DNA from: Pseudomonas sp. AN-1 | GTDB lineage: Bacteria; Pseudomonadota; Gammaproteobacteria; Pseudomonadales; Pseudomonadaceae | Length of the DNA stretch: 64,000 nt | Assembly: GCF_034057115.1 (NCBI RefSeq) | Contig: NZ_CP139195.1 | Location: forward strand, 4,030,001 to 4,094,000 | Direction of reading: 5' to 3' | In this document: positions 20,920-32,655 of the stretch, one piece after another | Numbering within the stretch: position 1 is the stretch's first letter | Layout: each line of letters opens with the position of its first letter | Translations under genes and position numbers: made by a program | The notes under the pieces: model-generated | What the model saw: the letters and a program-made list of their open reading frames with translations, nothing else | Databases searched by the model: none | Told to the model about the DNA's origin: nothing

Positions 20920-22782
20920 ATGCTCAACAAGTATCCCCTGTGGAAATATCTGCTGATCCTCGTGGTGCTCGGGATCGGCTTCATCTATTCCGCGCCCAAC
21001 CTGTATCCCGACGATCCGGCCATCCAGCTCACCGGCGCCAGCACCGCGCTGAAGATCGAGCAGGCCGATGTCGCCCGCGCCGAGCAGGCGCTCAAGGACG
21101 CCGGCATCGCGGTCAAGGCCAGCAGTCTCGGCGACAAGGGGGCGCTGCTGCGCCTGACCCGCCAGGAAGACCAGCTGCCGGCCAAGGACGTGGTGCGCCG
21201 CGCTCTCGGCGACGACTACGTGGTGGCGCTGAACCTGGCGCAGACCACCCCCGACTGGCTGCGCAGCCTGGGCGCCAGCCCGATGAAGCTGGGTCTGGAT
21301 CTGTCCGGTGGCGTGCACTTCCTCCTCGAAGTGGACATGGACAAGGCCGTCAGCGCGCGCATGAAGGTCTACGAGGGCGAGGTGAAGAGCCTGTTGCGCA
21401 AGGAGCGCCAGCGCTACCGCTCGCTGCCGCAGCAGGACGGTGCCATCCAGCTCGGCTTCAGCGACGCCGCTGCTGTGGAGCAGGCCGAGCGCGTGATCCG
21501 CAAGGACTTCCCGGACTTCGACGTGCAGCGCAGCGAGCGCAACGGCCTGCAGGTGCTGCGTCTGGCGCTGACCCAGGCCAAGCTGGCGGAGATCCGCGAG
21601 TACTCGATCAAGCAGAACCTCACCACCGTGCGCAACCGGGTCAACGAGCTGGGCGTCGCCGAGCCGCTGGTACAGCGCCAGGGCGCCAACCGCATCGTCG
21701 TCGAGCTGCCGGGCGTGCAGGACACCGCCGAAGCCAAGCGTATCCTCGGCAAGACCGCCAACCTCGAGTTCCGCCTGGCCGCCGAGGCCGACGCCCCGCG
21801 CGCCAGCACCGAATCCTTCGACTTCCGCCAGGAGGGCCGTCCGCCGGTCCAGCTGGAGCGCAGCGTGATCATCACCGGCGACCAGGTCACCGACGCCCAG
21901 GCCAGCTTCGACGAGAACGGCCGGCCGCAGGTCAACATCCGCCTCGACGGCCACGGCGGCGAGCTGATGAACCGCGCCACCCGCAACAACGTCGGCCGCA
22001 GCATGGCGGTGGTGTTCATCGAGCAGAAGCCGGTGACCCGCTACGTCAAGCAGATGGTCGACGGTGTGGAGAAGGAAGTGCCGGTTTCCGCCTTCAAGGA
22101 GGAGAAGCAGGTGATCAGCCTGGCGACCATCCAGTCGGCGCTGGGCAACAGCTTCCGCATCACCGGCCTCGACGGTCCGGGCGAGTCCTCCGAGCTGGCC
22201 CTGCTGCTGCGCGCCGGCGGCCTGGCCGCACCGATGTACTTCGCCGAGGAGCGCACCATCGGCCCGAGCCTGGGCGCGGAGAACATCGAGCTGGGCATCC
22301 AGGCCTCGCTGTGGGGCTTCCTGTTCGTCGCCCTGTTCATCGTTGCTATCTACAAGTTCTTCGGCATCCTCGCCACCGTGGCGCTGGGCTTCAACATGGT
22401 GGTGCTGCTGGCGCTGATGTCGCTGCTCGGAGCGACCCTGACCCTGCCCGGCATCGCCGGTATCGTGCTGACCATGGGCATGGCGGTGGACGCCAACGTG
22501 CTGATCTTCTCGCGTATCCGCGAGGAAATCGCCAACGGCATGGCGATCCAGCGCGCGATCCACGAGGGCTTCGACCGCGCCTTCTCGGCGATTCTCGACG
22601 GCAACCTGACCACCCTGCTGGTCGGCGCCATCCTGTTCGCCATGGGCACCGGTCCGATCAAGGGCTTCGCCGTGACCATGTCGCTGGGCATCCTGACCTC
22701 CATGTTCACCGCGATCTATGTGACTCGTGCGATGGTCAACGTGCTCTACGGTGGCCGCAATCTCAAGAAGCTGTGGATCTGA
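20920..22782 (+). CDS. secD: Protein translocase subunit SecD
   Basis: 620 residues from MLNKYPLWKYLLILVVLG. It has one N-terminal membrane segment, a large periplasmic part (P1 head and base, to about residue 440) and five C-terminal segments. The family motif KLGLDLSGGVHFLLEVD is present, as is AVDANVLIFSRIREE, which includes the proton-path Asp. SecDF uses the proton gradient to pull proteins out on the periplasmic side. secF starts 11 bp downstream. The frame is open 7 codons further upstream, but those lie in the hairpin. Confidence 0.97.
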   Translation: MLNKYPLWKYLLILVVLGIGFIYSAPNLYPDDPAIQLTGASTALKIEQADVARAEQALKDAGIAVKASSLGDKGALLRLTRQEDQLPAKDVVRRALGDDYVVALNLAQTTPDWLRSLGASPMKLGLDLSGGVHFLLEVDMDKAVSARMKVYEGEVKSLLRKERQRYRSLPQQDGAIQLGFSDAAAVEQAERVIRKDFPDFDVQRSERNGLQVLRLALTQAKLAEIREYSIKQNLTTVRNRVNELGVAEPLVQRQGANRIVVELPGVQDTAEAKRILGKTANLEFRLAAEADAPRASTESFDFRQEGRPPVQLERSVIITGDQVTDAQASFDENGRPQVNIRLDGHGGELMNRATRNNVGRSMAVVFIEQKPVTRYVKQMVDGVEKEVPVSAFKEEKQVISLATIQSALGNSFRITGLDGPGESSELALLLRAGGLAAPMYFAEERTIGPSLGAENIELGIQASLWGFLFVALFIVAIYKFFGILATVALGFNMVVLLALMSLLGATLTLPGIAGIVLTMGMAVDANVLIFSRIREEIANGMAIQRAIHEGFDRAFSAILDGNLTTLLVGAILFAMGTGPIKGFAVTMSLGILTSMFTAIYVTRAMVNVLYGGRNLKKLWI

Positions 22783-22793
22783 GGACTGCCTGA

Positions 22794-23705
22794 ATGAAAC
22801 GTGTGATTAACTTCATGGGCATCCGGCACGTCGCCTTCGCGCTGACCGTGCTGCTGACCCTGGCTTCGCTGGCCAGTCTGGCGATCAAGGGGCTGAACTT
22901 CGGCCTCGACTTTACCGGCGGCACCCTGGTCGAGCTGGCCTACGAGCAGCCGGCGCAGCTCGACAAGGTGCGTGGCCAGCTGCGCGAGGCCGGCTATCCG
23001 GATGCGGTGGTGCAGAGCTTCGGCGCCACCACCGACGTGCTGGTGCGCCTGCAGGGCGATGATCCGCTGCTGGGCAACCAGCTGGCGGAAGGCCTGCGCA
23101 AGGTCAGTGCCGATACGCCTTTCACCCTCAAGCGCGTCGAGTTCGTCGGCCCGCAGGTGGGCGAGGAGCTGCGCGACCAGGGTGGCCTGGGCATGCTGCT
23201 GGCGCTCGGCGGCATCCTGGTCTACGTGGCCTTCCGCTTCCAGTGGAAGTTCGGCTTCGGCGCCATCGTCTCGCTGATCCACGACGTGATCGTCACCCTC
23301 GGGGTGTTCAGCTTCTTCGAGATCCCCTTCGACCTGACCGTGCTGGCGGCGGTGCTGGCGATCATCGGCTACTCGCTGAACGACACCATCGTGGTGTTCG
23401 ACCGCATCCGCGAGAACTTCCGCCTGCTGCGCAAGACCGAGCTGATCGACAACATCAACATCTCCACCACGCAGACCCTGCTGCGCACCCTGGCCACCTC
23501 GATCTCCACCCTGCTGGCGGTGGTGGCGCTGATGGTGTTCGGCGGCGAGAACCTGTGGGGTTTCTCCCTGGCGCTGCTGATCGGCGTGGGTGCGGGTACG
23601 TACTCCTCCGTGTACATCGCCAGCATCTGCCTGATCTGGCTGAAGCTGACCCGCGAGGACCTGATCCCGCCGGTGGTCGAGGACGCGGTCGACGAGCGGC
23701 CGTAA
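22794..23705 (+). CDS. secF: Protein translocase subunit SecF
   Basis: 303 residues with six membrane segments. The N-terminal block LNFGLDFTGGTLVELAYEQP mirrors the SecD GLDLSGG motif. NDTIVVFDRIREN is the SecF signature in the fourth-fifth segment region and TRTL-like SISTLLAVVALMVFG follows. It forms a complex with SecD and is the last gene of the queA-secF operon, closed by a strong terminator 20 bp on. Confidence 0.97.
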   Translation: MKRVINFMGIRHVAFALTVLLTLASLASLAIKGLNFGLDFTGGTLVELAYEQPAQLDKVRGQLREAGYPDAVVQSFGATTDVLVRLQGDDPLLGNQLAEGLRKVSADTPFTLKRVEFVGPQVGEELRDQGGLGMLLALGGILVYVAFRFQWKFGFGAIVSLIHDVIVTLGVFSFFEIPFDLTVLAAVLAIIGYSLNDTIVVFDRIRENFRLLRKTELIDNINISTTQTLLRTLATSISTLLAVVALMVFGGENLWGFSLALLIGVGAGTYSSVYIASICLIWLKLTREDLIPPVVEDAVDERP

Positions 23706-23725
23706 GCTGCGCCTCGCCCATGAAG

Positions 23726-23748
23726 AAAGCGCCTTTGGGCGCTTTTTT
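23726..23748 (+). terminator. Terminator of the queA-secF operon
   Basis: Stem AAAGCGCC / GGCGCTTT with a TTTG loop, then a run of six T's. It starts 20 bp after the secF stop. Confidence 0.9.
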
Positions 23749-23773
23749 CATGTCCGGCTTTCTGCCGGCGATA

Positions 23774-23801
23774 AAAAACCCGGCACCAGGGCCGGGTTTT
23801 T
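23774..23801 (-). terminator. Terminator of suhB (bidirectional)
   Basis: 11-bp stem AAAAACCCGGC / GCCGGGTTTTT with a 6-nt loop, 14 bp past the suhB stop. A/T runs on both sides allow it to act in both directions, as a backup for secF too. Confidence 0.9.
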
Positions 23802-23815
23802 CTGGCGCAGCGCGC

Positions 23816-24631
23816 TCAGCGCTTGAGCGCCGGCGGCAGGTGCGGCTGGATGGCGGTCAGCACGGCCTTGAAGCACTTGGTGTTGCCGGCGACGATGTGG
23901 CCCTTGTCGAGGAACTCGTGGCCGCCGGTGAAGTCGCTGGTCAGGCCGCCGGCTTCCTGCACCAGCAGGGCGCCGGCCGCCATGTCCCACTCGGACAGGC
24001 CGAACTCCCAGAAGGCGTCGAAGCGCCCGGCGGCGACGTAGGCCAGGTCCAGGCTGGCGGCGCCGGCGCGGCGGATGCCGGCGGTCTGGCCGACCAGGCT
24101 GCGGAACATGCCCAGGTAGCTGTCCAGGTGGTCGAGCTGGCTGTCGCGGAACGGGAAGCCGGTGCCGAGCAGGGCGCCTTCCAGGCCCTTGCGGTTGCTG
24201 ACGCGGATGCGCCGGCCGTTGAGCGCCGCGCCGCGGCCGCGGCTGGCGGTGAACTCCTCCTGGCGCACCGGGTCGAGGACCACGGCGTGCTCGACGCGGC
24301 CGCGGTACTTGCAGGCGATGCTCACCGCGAAGTGCGGCAGGCCGTGGATGAAGTTGGTGGTGCCGTCCAGCGGGTCGATGACCCACAGGTAGTCGGCGCC
24401 GTCGCCCTGGCCCGGCTGCAGCCCGCTTTCCTCGGCGAGGATGCCGTGGTTGGGGTAGGCCTTGCGCAGCACGCTGATGATGGTCTGCTCGGCCGCGCGG
24501 TCGACCTCGGTCACGTAGTCCTTGGCGTCCTTCTCGTTGACCGAGAGTGCATCCAGGCGTTCGATCGAGCGGAAGATGAGTTCGCCGGCACTGCGGGCCG
24601 CGCGCAGCGCGATATTCAGCATGGGCTGCAT
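23816..24631 (-). CDS. suhB: Inositol-1-monophosphatase / ribosomal antitermination factor SuhB
   Basis: 271 residues from MQPMLNIALRAARSAG. The Mg-dependent phosphatase motifs are present: AEESG, IDPLDGTTNFIHGLPHFAVS (motif 1) and EWDMAAGALLVQEAGG (motif 2). In E. coli SuhB also acts with Nus factors in rRNA antitermination and maturation. A promoter-like pair TTCATG-N16-TAGAAT lies upstream on the minus strand (24667-24694). The gene is divergent from trmJ, as in P. aeruginosa. Confidence 0.95.
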   Translation of the reverse strand: MQPMLNIALRAARSAGELIFRSIERLDALSVNEKDAKDYVTEVDRAAEQTIISVLRKAYPNHGILAEESGLQPGQGDGADYLWVIDPLDGTTNFIHGLPHFAVSIACKYRGRVEHAVVLDPVRQEEFTASRGRGAALNGRRIRVSNRKGLEGALLGTGFPFRDSQLDHLDSYLGMFRSLVGQTAGIRRAGAASLDLAYVAAGRFDAFWEFGLSEWDMAAGALLVQEAGGLTSDFTGGHEFLDKGHIVAGNTKCFKAVLTAIQPHLPPALKR

Positions 24632-24766
24632 GGAGGGGTCACCTGGGCTGTTAAAGAAAGCCGGCCATTCTAGCAGAAAAGCCCTCGCCATGAAGGGCGC
24701 GTGGCGCCGGCGGCGACGCTTGGGTAAGATTCGGCTCCTTTTCAGGTTCATGGTGGGAGAGCGAGC

Positions 24767-25540
24767 GTGCTCGACAGGATTCGCGTGGTGCTGGTCAATA
24801 CCAGCCATCCGGGCAACATCGGCGGGACGGCGCGGGCCATGAAGAACATGGGGCTGTCGAAACTGGTGCTGGTGCAGCCCGAGGAATTTCCCAGCGGCGA
24901 GGCCAACGCACGGGCCTCCGGCGCCACCGACATCCTCGAGGCGGCGGTGGTGGTCGACACGCTGGAGCAGGCGCTGGCCGGCTGCAGTCTGGTGCTCGGC
25001 ACCAGCGCGCGCGACCGGCGCATTCCCTGGCCGCTCCTCGATCCGCGCGAGTGCGCGCAGAAGAGCCTCGAGCACGTCGAGCTGGGCGGCGAGGTGGCGC
25101 TGGTGTTCGGCCGCGAGTACGCCGGGCTGACCAACGAGGAGCTGCAGCGCTGCCAGTACCACGTGCACATCCCTTCCAATCCCGAGTTCAGTTCGCTGAA
25201 CCTGGCCACCGCGGTGCAGGTGCTGGCCTACGAGGTGCGCATGGACTGGCTGGCCCGCCAGGGGCGGCCGACCAAGGTGGAGAAGCTGGAGACCACCGCC
25301 ATGCTCGATGCGGTGCCGGTCACCGCCGACGAGCTGGAGCTGTACTATAGGCACCTCGAGGAGACCCTGGTGGCGATCGACTTCCTCGATCCCGAGAAGC
25401 CGCGCCACCTGATGGCGCGCCTGCGGCGCCTGTACGGCCGGGCCGGCATCAGCAAGCTGGAAATGAACATCCTGCGCGGTATCCTCACCGAAACCCAGAA
25501 GGCGGCCCGCGGCGAGTCGCACAAGCGGAGAAATGACTGA
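24767..25540 (+). CDS. trmJ: tRNA (cytidine/uridine-2'-O)-methyltransferase TrmJ
   Basis: 257 residues from a GTG start ([20 protein letters not shown]). It belongs to the SPOUT/TrmH superfamily and methylates the ribose at position 32 of certain tRNAs. The three SPOUT motifs are [35 protein letters not shown] and [18 protein letters not shown]. The C-terminal arm is the TrmJ-type extension. Its stop overlaps the cysE start by one base (TGATG). Confidence 0.93.
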   Translation: MLDRIRVVLVNTSHPGNIGGTARAMKNMGLSKLVLVQPEEFPSGEANARASGATDILEAAVVVDTLEQALAGCSLVLGTSARDRRIPWPLLDPRECAQKSLEHVELGGEVALVFGREYAGLTNEELQRCQYHVHIPSNPEFSSLNLATAVQVLAYEVRMDWLARQGRPTKVEKLETTAMLDAVPVTADELELYYRHLEETLVAIDFLDPEKPRHLMARLRRLYGRAGISKLEMNILRGILTETQKAARGESHKRRND

Positions 25541-26349
25541 TGTTCGAGCGCATGCGAGAAGACATCCAGAGCGTGTTCCATCGCGACCCGGCGGCACGAA
25601 ACACCCTCGAGGTGCTGGTCTGCTACCCCGGCCTGCACGCCATCTGGCTGCATCGCGTGGCGCACTGGCTGTGGAGCGCCGACTGGAAGCTGCTGGCGCG
25701 CTTCGTCTCGCACCTCAGCCGCTGGCTGACCGGCATCGAGATCCATCCGGGGGCGCGGATCGGCCGGCGCTTCTTCATCGATCACGGCATGGGCATCGTC
25801 ATCGGCGAGACCGCCGAGATCGGCGACGACGTCACCCTCTACCACGGCGTGACCCTGGGCGGCACCAGCTGGAACAAGGGCAAGCGCCATCCGACCCTGG
25901 AGGACGGCGTGATCGTCGGCGCCGGGGCGAAGATCCTCGGTCCGTTCACCGTCGGCGCCGGCGCCAAGATCGGCTCCAATGCGGTGGTCACTCGCGCCGT
26001 GCCGGCGGGCGCCACCGCGGTGGGCATTCCCGGGCGGATCATCGTCAAGGCCGATGACGAGCAGGAAGCGCGGCGCAAGGCGATGGCCGAGAAGATCGGC
26101 TTCGATGCCTACGGCGTCAGCGAGGACATGCCCGATCCGGTGGCGCGCGCCATCGGCCAGCTGCTCGATCACCTGCAGGCGGTCGACGGGCGCCTGGAAG
26201 GCATGTGCAAGGCGCTCACCGCGCTGGGCAGCGACTACTGCGCCAAGGAGCTGCCGGCGCTGCGCGACGAGGACTTCGCCGGGGTCAAGCCGGCGGCCGT
26301 CGATGCCGCCGGCCAGGCCGAGCCGGCACCGCCGCGGGCGCACGATTGA
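25540..26349 (+). CDS. cysE: Serine O-acetyltransferase
   Basis: 269 residues. It makes O-acetylserine from serine and acetyl-CoA, the carbon skeleton for cysteine. The core is a left-handed beta-helix of hexapeptide repeats ([20 protein letters not shown] through [11 protein letters not shown]). The catalytic region [19 protein letters not shown] is followed by [20 protein letters not shown]. It has a C-terminal helical extension of about 85 residues. Placed just before the isc operon, it supplies the pathway that makes the cysteine used by IscS. Confidence 0.95.
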   Translation: MFERMREDIQSVFHRDPAARNTLEVLVCYPGLHAIWLHRVAHWLWSADWKLLARFVSHLSRWLTGIEIHPGARIGRRFFIDHGMGIVIGETAEIGDDVTLYHGVTLGGTSWNKGKRHPTLEDGVIVGAGAKILGPFTVGAGAKIGSNAVVTRAVPAGATAVGIPGRIIVKADDEQEARRKAMAEKIGFDAYGVSEDMPDPVARAIGQLLDHLQAVDGRLEGMCKALTALGSDYCAKELPALRDEDFAGVKPAAVDAAGQAEPAPPRAHD

Positions 26350-26410
26350 GGTGCGCGGGCCGGGGAACTGCTATAAGATCCCCGGCTCCGCTATGCGGTC
26401 AGGCTATTCC

Positions 26411-26463
26411 GACTGAAACGCTCGGTCTTTTAGTTGACTGCTTTGCTCGGAAAACTGCATACT
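26411..26463 (+). promoter_or_regulatory. iscR promoter with two tandem operator-like repeats
   Basis: GACTG-N4-GCTCGG occurs twice, at 26411-26425 and 26436-26450, exactly 25 bp apart. The second copy overlaps the -35 box TTGACT (26434-26439); a -10-like CATACT is at 26458-26463. In E. coli, two tandem type 1 IscR sites cover the iscR promoter and the [2Fe-2S] form represses it. The GACT core agrees with the E. coli type 1 consensus but other positions differ. A separate 8-bp stem (26359-26366 / 26379-26386) lies just after cysE. Confidence 0.65.
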
Positions 26464-26497
26464 CTGCGCACTTTCCGAATCATCGTGGTGCAAGCCC

Positions 26498-26998
26498 ATG
26501 CGACTGACCACCAAGGGCCGTTACGCCGTGACAGCCATGCTCGATCTCGCGCTGCATGCGCAGAACGGGCCGGTGTCCCTCGCCGACATTTCCGAGCGCC
26601 AGGGCATTTCCCTGTCCTATCTCGAACAGCTGTTCGCCAAGCTGCGGCGCGGCAGTCTGGTCACCAGCGTGCGCGGCCCGGGCGGCGGCTATCAGCTGTC
26701 GCGCGACATGGCCAGCATCGACGTGGCCCAGGTCATCGACGCCGTCAACGAGTCGGTCGACGCCACCCGCTGCCAGGGGCTCGGCGGCTGCCACGAAGGC
26801 GATACCTGCCTGACCCACCACCTGTGGTGCGGCCTGAGCGACCGGATCCACGAATTCCTCAGCGGCATCAGCCTGGCCGACCTGGTGCGCAACCAGGAAG
26901 TGCAGAGCGTCGCGCAGCGCCAGGATCAGCGTTGCCTGCAAGGCAAGGGGATGCCGTCCAGCCCGCTTGAAAAGATCGAAGCGTCCGCCATCGACTGA
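26498..26998 (+). CDS. iscR: Fe-S cluster regulator IscR
   Basis: 166 residues, Rrf2 family. The N-terminal winged helix includes [20 protein letters not shown] (recognition region) and [13 protein letters not shown]. Cluster ligands Cys92, Cys98, Cys104 and His107 are all present ([19 protein letters not shown]). With a [2Fe-2S] cluster it represses the isc operon; without it, it binds a second class of sites. It is first in iscR-iscS-iscU-iscA-hscB-hscA-fdx-iscX, behind tandem operator-like repeats. Confidence 0.97.
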   Translation: MRLTTKGRYAVTAMLDLALHAQNGPVSLADISERQGISLSYLEQLFAKLRRGSLVTSVRGPGGGYQLSRDMASIDVAQVIDAVNESVDATRCQGLGGCHEGDTCLTHHLWCGLSDRIHEFLSGISLADLVRNQEVQSVAQRQDQRCLQGKGMPSSPLEKIEASAID

Positions 26999-27031
26999 TG
27001 CCGCGGTTGCCAGCCTGACAGGAGAGACCTG

Positions 27032-28246
27032 ATGAAATTGCCGATCTACCTGGATTATTCCGCGACCACGCCGGCCGATCCGCGCGTGGCGCAGAAGCTG
27101 TGCGAGTGCCTGACCATGGACGGCAACTTCGGCAACCCGGCCTCGCGCTCCCACCTGTTCGGCTGGAAGGCCGAGGAGGCGGTGGAGAACGCCCGCCGTC
27201 AGGTGGCCGAACTGGTCAACGCCGACCCGCGCGAGATCGTCTGGACCTCCGGCGCCACCGAGTCCGACAACCTGGCGATCAAGGGCGTCGCGCACTTCTA
27301 CGCCAGCAAGGGCAAGCACATCGTCACCTCGAAGATCGAGCACAAGGCGGTGCTGGACACCACCCGCCAGCTGGAGCGCGAAGGCTTCGAGGTCACCTAC
27401 CTGGAGCCGGGCGAGGACGGCATCATCACCCCGGCGATGGTCGAGGCGGCGCTGCGCGACGACACCATCCTGGTCTCGGTGATGCACGTCAACAACGAGA
27501 TCGGCACCATCAACGACATCGCCGCCATCGGCGAGCTGACCCGCGCCCGCGGCATCCTGTTCCACGTCGACGCGGCGCAGTCCACCGGCAAGGTGGCGAT
27601 CGACCTGGAAGCGATGAAGGTCGACCTGATGTCCTTCTCCGCGCACAAGACCTACGGTCCCAAGGGCATCGGCGCCCTCTACGTGCGCCGCAAGCCGCGC
27701 GTGCGCCTCGAGGCGCAGATGCACGGCGGCGGTCACGAGCGCGGCATGCGCTCGGGCACCCTGGCCACCCACCAGATCGTCGGCATGGGCGAGGCCTTCC
27801 GCATCGCCAAGGAAGAGATGGCCGCCGAGAACGTGCGCATCAAGGCGCTGGCCGAGCGTTTCCTGGCCCACCTGGAAGGCATGGAAGAGGTCTATCTGAA
27901 CGGCTGCCGCGAGCAGCGCGTGCCGCACAACCTCAACCTGAGCTTCAACTACGTCGAGGGCGAGTCGCTGATCATGGCGCTCAAGGACCTCGCCGTGTCC
28001 TCCGGCTCCGCGTGCACCTCGGCCTCCCTGGAGCCGTCCTACGTGCTGCGCGCCCTGGGCCGCAACGACGAACTGGCGCACAGCTCGATCCGCTTCACCT
28101 TCGGCCGCTTCACCAGCGAGGCGGAAGTCGACTACGCCGCCGCCAAGGTGCGCGAGGCGGTGACCAAGCTGCGCGAGCTGTCGCCGCTGTGGGACATGTT
28201 CAAAGAAGGCGTCGACCTGTCCAAGGTCGAGTGGCAGGCGCACTGA
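27032..28246 (+). CDS. iscS: Cysteine desulfurase IscS
   Basis: 404 residues, class V aminotransferase fold. It releases sulfur from cysteine as a persulfide and hands it to IscU, to tRNA-thiolating enzymes and to FdhD for formate dehydrogenase. The PLP lysine is Lys206 ([12 protein letters not shown]). The catalytic loop cysteine lies in [20 protein letters not shown], and [10 protein letters not shown] is conserved. GGAGAG precedes the ATG. The last link matters here because a selenocysteine formate dehydrogenase is encoded 25 kb away. Confidence 0.97.
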   Translation: MKLPIYLDYSATTPADPRVAQKLCECLTMDGNFGNPASRSHLFGWKAEEAVENARRQVAELVNADPREIVWTSGATESDNLAIKGVAHFYASKGKHIVTSKIEHKAVLDTTRQLEREGFEVTYLEPGEDGIITPAMVEAALRDDTILVSVMHVNNEIGTINDIAAIGELTRARGILFHVDAAQSTGKVAIDLEAMKVDLMSFSAHKTYGPKGIGALYVRRKPRVRLEAQMHGGGHERGMRSGTLATHQIVGMGEAFRIAKEEMAAENVRIKALAERFLAHLEGMEEVYLNGCREQRVPHNLNLSFNYVEGESLIMALKDLAVSSGSACTSASLEPSYVLRALGRNDELAHSSIRFTFGRFTSEAEVDYAAAKVREAVTKLRELSPLWDMFKEGVDLSKVEWQAH

Positions 28247-28276
28247 CGCCGTACCGATTCAGCGAGGATTACCGCC

Positions 28277-28663
28277 ATGGCATACAGTGACAAGGTCATC
28301 GACCACTACGAAAACCCGCGCAACGTCGGCAAGCTCGACGCCGAGGACCCGGACGTCGGTACCGGCATGGTCGGCGCGCCGGCCTGCGGCGACGTGATGC
28401 GCCTGCAGATCAAGGTCAATGACGAGGGCGTCATCGAGGACGCCAAGTTCAAGACCTACGGCTGCGGTTCGGCGATCGCCTCCAGCTCCCTGGCCACCGA
28501 GTGGATGAAGGGCAAGACCCTGGACGAGGCGGAAAGCATCAAGAACACCCAGCTGGCCGAGGAACTGGCCCTGCCGCCGGTGAAGATCCACTGCTCGGTG
28601 CTCGCCGAGGACGCCATCAAGGCGGCCGTGCGCGACTACAAGCAGAAGAAAGGCCTGATCTGA
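28277..28663 (+). CDS. iscU: Fe-S cluster scaffold IscU
   Basis: 128 residues. Cluster ligands Cys37 (APACGDVM), Cys63 ([12 protein letters not shown]) and Cys106 ([10 protein letters not shown]) are present. The LPPVK motif just before Cys106 is the docking site for HscA. It assembles [2Fe-2S] clusters from IscS sulfur and hands them on through HscB/HscA. 30 bp separate it from iscS. Confidence 0.97.
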   Translation: MAYSDKVIDHYENPRNVGKLDAEDPDVGTGMVGAPACGDVMRLQIKVNDEGVIEDAKFKTYGCGSAIASSSLATEWMKGKTLDEAESIKNTQLAEELALPPVKIHCSVLAEDAIKAAVRDYKQKKGLI

Positions 28664-28674
28664 GGAGCACGCCC

Positions 28675-28998
28675 ATGGCCATCAGCATGACCGAAGCCGC
28701 CGCACAGCACGTTCGCCGTTCGCTGGAAGGGCGGGGCAAGGGCGAGGGCATCCGTCTCGGGGTGCGCACCACCGGCTGCTCCGGTCTGGCCTACGTGCTG
28801 GAGTTCGTCGACGAGCAGGCGCCCGAGGATCTGGTGTTCGAGAACTTCGGGGTCAAGGTGTTCATCGACCCGAAGAGCCTGGCCTACCTGGACGGCACCG
28901 AACTCGACTTCACCCGCGAGGGGCTGAACGAAGGCTTCAAGTTCAACAACCCCAACGTGCGCGGCGAGTGCGGCTGCGGCGAAAGCTTCAACGTCTGA
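28675..28998 (+). CDS. iscA: Fe-S cluster assembly protein IscA
   Basis: 107 residues, A-type carrier. The three ligand cysteines are Cys35 ([13 protein letters not shown]), Cys99 and Cys101 (GECGCGESF). It carries clusters to apoproteins, mainly [4Fe-4S] targets under aerobic growth. GAGGAG lies 8 bp before the ATG, and the gene starts 11 bp after iscU. Confidence 0.96.
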   Translation: MAISMTEAAAQHVRRSLEGRGKGEGIRLGVRTTGCSGLAYVLEFVDEQAPEDLVFENFGVKVFIDPKSLAYLDGTELDFTREGLNEGFKFNNPNVRGECGCGESFNV

Positions 28999-29006
28999 GG
29001 ATCGCC

Positions 29007-29525
29007 GTGAGCACCTGCCACTTCGCCCTGTTCGACCTGCAGCCGGCCTTCGTCCTCGATCTCGACCAGCTCGGCGTGCGCTACCGCGAGCTGGCCCGCG
29101 AGACCCATCCGGACCGCTTCGCCGATGCCGCGCCGCGCGAGCAGCGCCAGGCGCTGGAGCGCGCCGCCCAGCTCAACGACGCCTACCAGACGCTGAAGAG
29201 CCCGAGCCGGCGCGCCCGCTACCTGCTCGGCCTGCGCGGCGAGGTCCTGCCGCTGGAAGCCACCGTGCAGGATCCCGAGTTCCTCCTGCAGCAGATGCAG
29301 CTGCGCGAGGAGCTGGAGGAGTTGCAGGACAGCGCCGACCTGGCGGGGGTGGCCGCCTTCAAGCGCCGCCTCAAGGCCGCCCAGGGCGAGCTGGAGCAGG
29401 GCTTCGCCGCCTGCTGGGACGACCCCGCCGAACGCGAGCAGGCCGAGCGCCTGATGCGCCGCATGCAGTTCCTCGACAAGCTGGCCCTCGAGGTCCGCGA
29501 GCTGGAAGAGCGCCTCGACGATTAA
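29007..29525 (+). CDS. hscB: J-domain co-chaperone HscB
   Basis: 172 residues from GTG ([15 protein letters not shown]). The N-terminal J domain has HPDRFAD (HPD motif) and the C-terminal three-helix part binds IscU. It recruits IscU to HscA and stimulates its ATPase. The frame is open upstream into iscA, but the short start, preceded by GAGG, fits the family and leaves an 8-bp gap. Confidence 0.95.
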   Translation: MSTCHFALFDLQPAFVLDLDQLGVRYRELARETHPDRFADAAPREQRQALERAAQLNDAYQTLKSPSRRARYLLGLRGEVLPLEATVQDPEFLLQQMQLREELEELQDSADLAGVAAFKRRLKAAQGELEQGFAACWDDPAEREQAERLMRRMQFLDKLALEVRELEERLDD

Positions 29526-29567
29526 CCCGCGCCTCCTGCGAGGGAGGTGCCTGATAACGCGAAGACC

Positions 29568-31427
<1,860 letters not shown>

Positions 31428-31430
31428 GCC

Positions 31431-31769
31431 ATGCCGCAGATCGTCTTTCTGCCCAACGCCGAGCATTGCCCGGAGGGCGCGGTGGTCGAGGCCAAGACCG
31501 GCGAGACCATCATCGAGGCCGCGCTGCGCAACGACATCGACATCGTGCACGCCTGCGAGATGTCCTGCGCCTGCACCACCTGCCACGTGATCGTGCGCGA
31601 GGGCTTCAATTCGCTGGAACCGTCCGACGAACTGGAGGACGACATGCTCGACAAGGCCTGGGGGCTGGAGCCGGAATCGCGGCTGTCCTGCCAGGCGCGG
31701 GTCGGCAAGGAGGATCTGGTGGTGGAGATTCCCAAGTACACCATCAACCAGGTCAACGAGAGCCACTGA
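31431..31769 (+). CDS. fdx: Isc-type [2Fe-2S] ferredoxin
   Basis: 112 residues. Cluster ligands Cys42, Cys48, Cys51 and Cys87 sit in HACEMSCACTTCHV and RLSCQARVG. It supplies electrons for cluster assembly on IscU. It lies 3 bp after hscA and 15 bp before iscX. Confidence 0.96.
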   Translation: MPQIVFLPNAEHCPEGAVVEAKTGETIIEAALRNDIDIVHACEMSCACTTCHVIVREGFNSLEPSDELEDDMLDKAWGLEPESRLSCQARVGKEDLVVEIPKYTINQVNESH

Positions 31770-31784
31770 CTGCGGAGCCGCCCC

Positions 31785-31985
31785 ATGAGCCTGAAATGGA
31801 CCGATGTGCTGGAGATCGCCATCCAACTGGCCGACAGCAAGCCGGAGGTCGATCCGCGCTACGTCAACTTCGTCGACCTGCACCGCTGGGTGATGGCCCT
31901 GCCGGAGTTCGCCGACGATCCCCAGCGCGGCGGCGAGAAGGTGCTGGAGGCCATCCAGGCGGCCTGGATCGAAGAGGCCGAGTAA
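31785..31985 (+). CDS. iscX: IscX
   Basis: 66 residues, acidic, starting MSLKWTDVLEIAIQLADSKP, with the conserved DPRYVNFVDLHRWV block. It binds IscS and iron and adjusts the rate of cluster assembly. Last gene of the isc operon. Confidence 0.94.
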   Translation: MSLKWTDVLEIAIQLADSKPEVDPRYVNFVDLHRWVMALPEFADDPQRGGEKVLEAIQAAWIEEAE

Positions 31986-32006
31986 GCGCCGGGCTCCAGG
32001 CGGCAG

Positions 32007-32056
32007 GGTGGAAAACGCGCACCGCGATTTTCCACCGCTGCCCCCGCGCAGGGGCA
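32007..32056. repeat. REP-like double hairpin after iscX
   Basis: The first hairpin has arms GGTGGAAAA (32007-32015) and TTTTCCACC (32028-32036), with CGCG paired inside. The second has TGCCCC / GGGGCA (32039-32056). It lies in the 214-bp gap between iscX and ndk. From memory, GGTGGAAAACGC-type palindromes are a common dispersed repeat in Pseudomonas. It may also mark the 3' end of the isc transcript. Confidence 0.6.
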
Positions 32057-32199
32057 CCACCCGGCGCGCCGGTACGCATTTCACAGCAACCCGCGTATAA
32101 TCCGCGGGTTTCGTTTATCGGACTTCCTGCGCGCTGCCTCGCCTGCCGATGGCGGCGCGCTCCGGTTTAACCGTCAACCCTGCCTTCCGGAGTTATTCC

Positions 32200-32631
32200 A
32201 TGGCCCTGCAACGCACCTTCTCCATCATCAAGCCCGATGCCGTCGCCAAGAACGTGATCGGCGAAATCACCACCCGTTTCGAGAAGGCCGGCCTGCGCGT
32301 CGTCGCTTCCAAGATGGTCCAGCTGTCCGAGCGCGAAGCCGCCGGCTTCTACGCCGAGCACAGCGAGCGCGGCTTCTTCAAGGATCTGGTCGCCTTCATG
32401 ACCTCCGGTCCGGTCATCGTCCAGGTGCTGGAAGGCGAAGACGCCGTCCTGAAGAACCGCGAGCTGATGGGCGCCACCAACCCGAAGGAAGCCGCTGCCG
32501 GCACCATCCGCGCCGACTTCGCCGTCTCCATCGACGAGAACGCCGTGCACGGTTCCGACTCCGAGGCTTCCGCTGCCCGCGAGATCGCCTACTTCTTCTC
32601 CGCTACCGAGCTGTGCAACCGCATCCGCTAA
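32200..32631 (+). CDS. ndk: Nucleoside diphosphate kinase
   Basis: 143 residues from [18 protein letters not shown]. It transfers phosphate from ATP to other nucleoside diphosphates. The catalytic histidine is in [20 protein letters not shown], and the KPDAV and [14 protein letters not shown] blocks are typical. The 17 in-frame codons upstream are rejected because CCGGAG lies just before this ATG. A perfect -10 TATAAT at 32096-32101 sits inside a palindrome (CCCGCG / CGCGGG) about 100 bp upstream. Its -35 is weak. Confidence 0.97.
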   Translation: MALQRTFSIIKPDAVAKNVIGEITTRFEKAGLRVVASKMVQLSEREAAGFYAEHSERGFFKDLVAFMTSGPVIVQVLEGEDAVLKNRELMGATNPKEAAAGTIRADFAVSIDENAVHGSDSEASAAREIAYFFSATELCNRIR

Positions 32632-32655
32632 GCGCGGAACGGTGAGGGTGAATCC

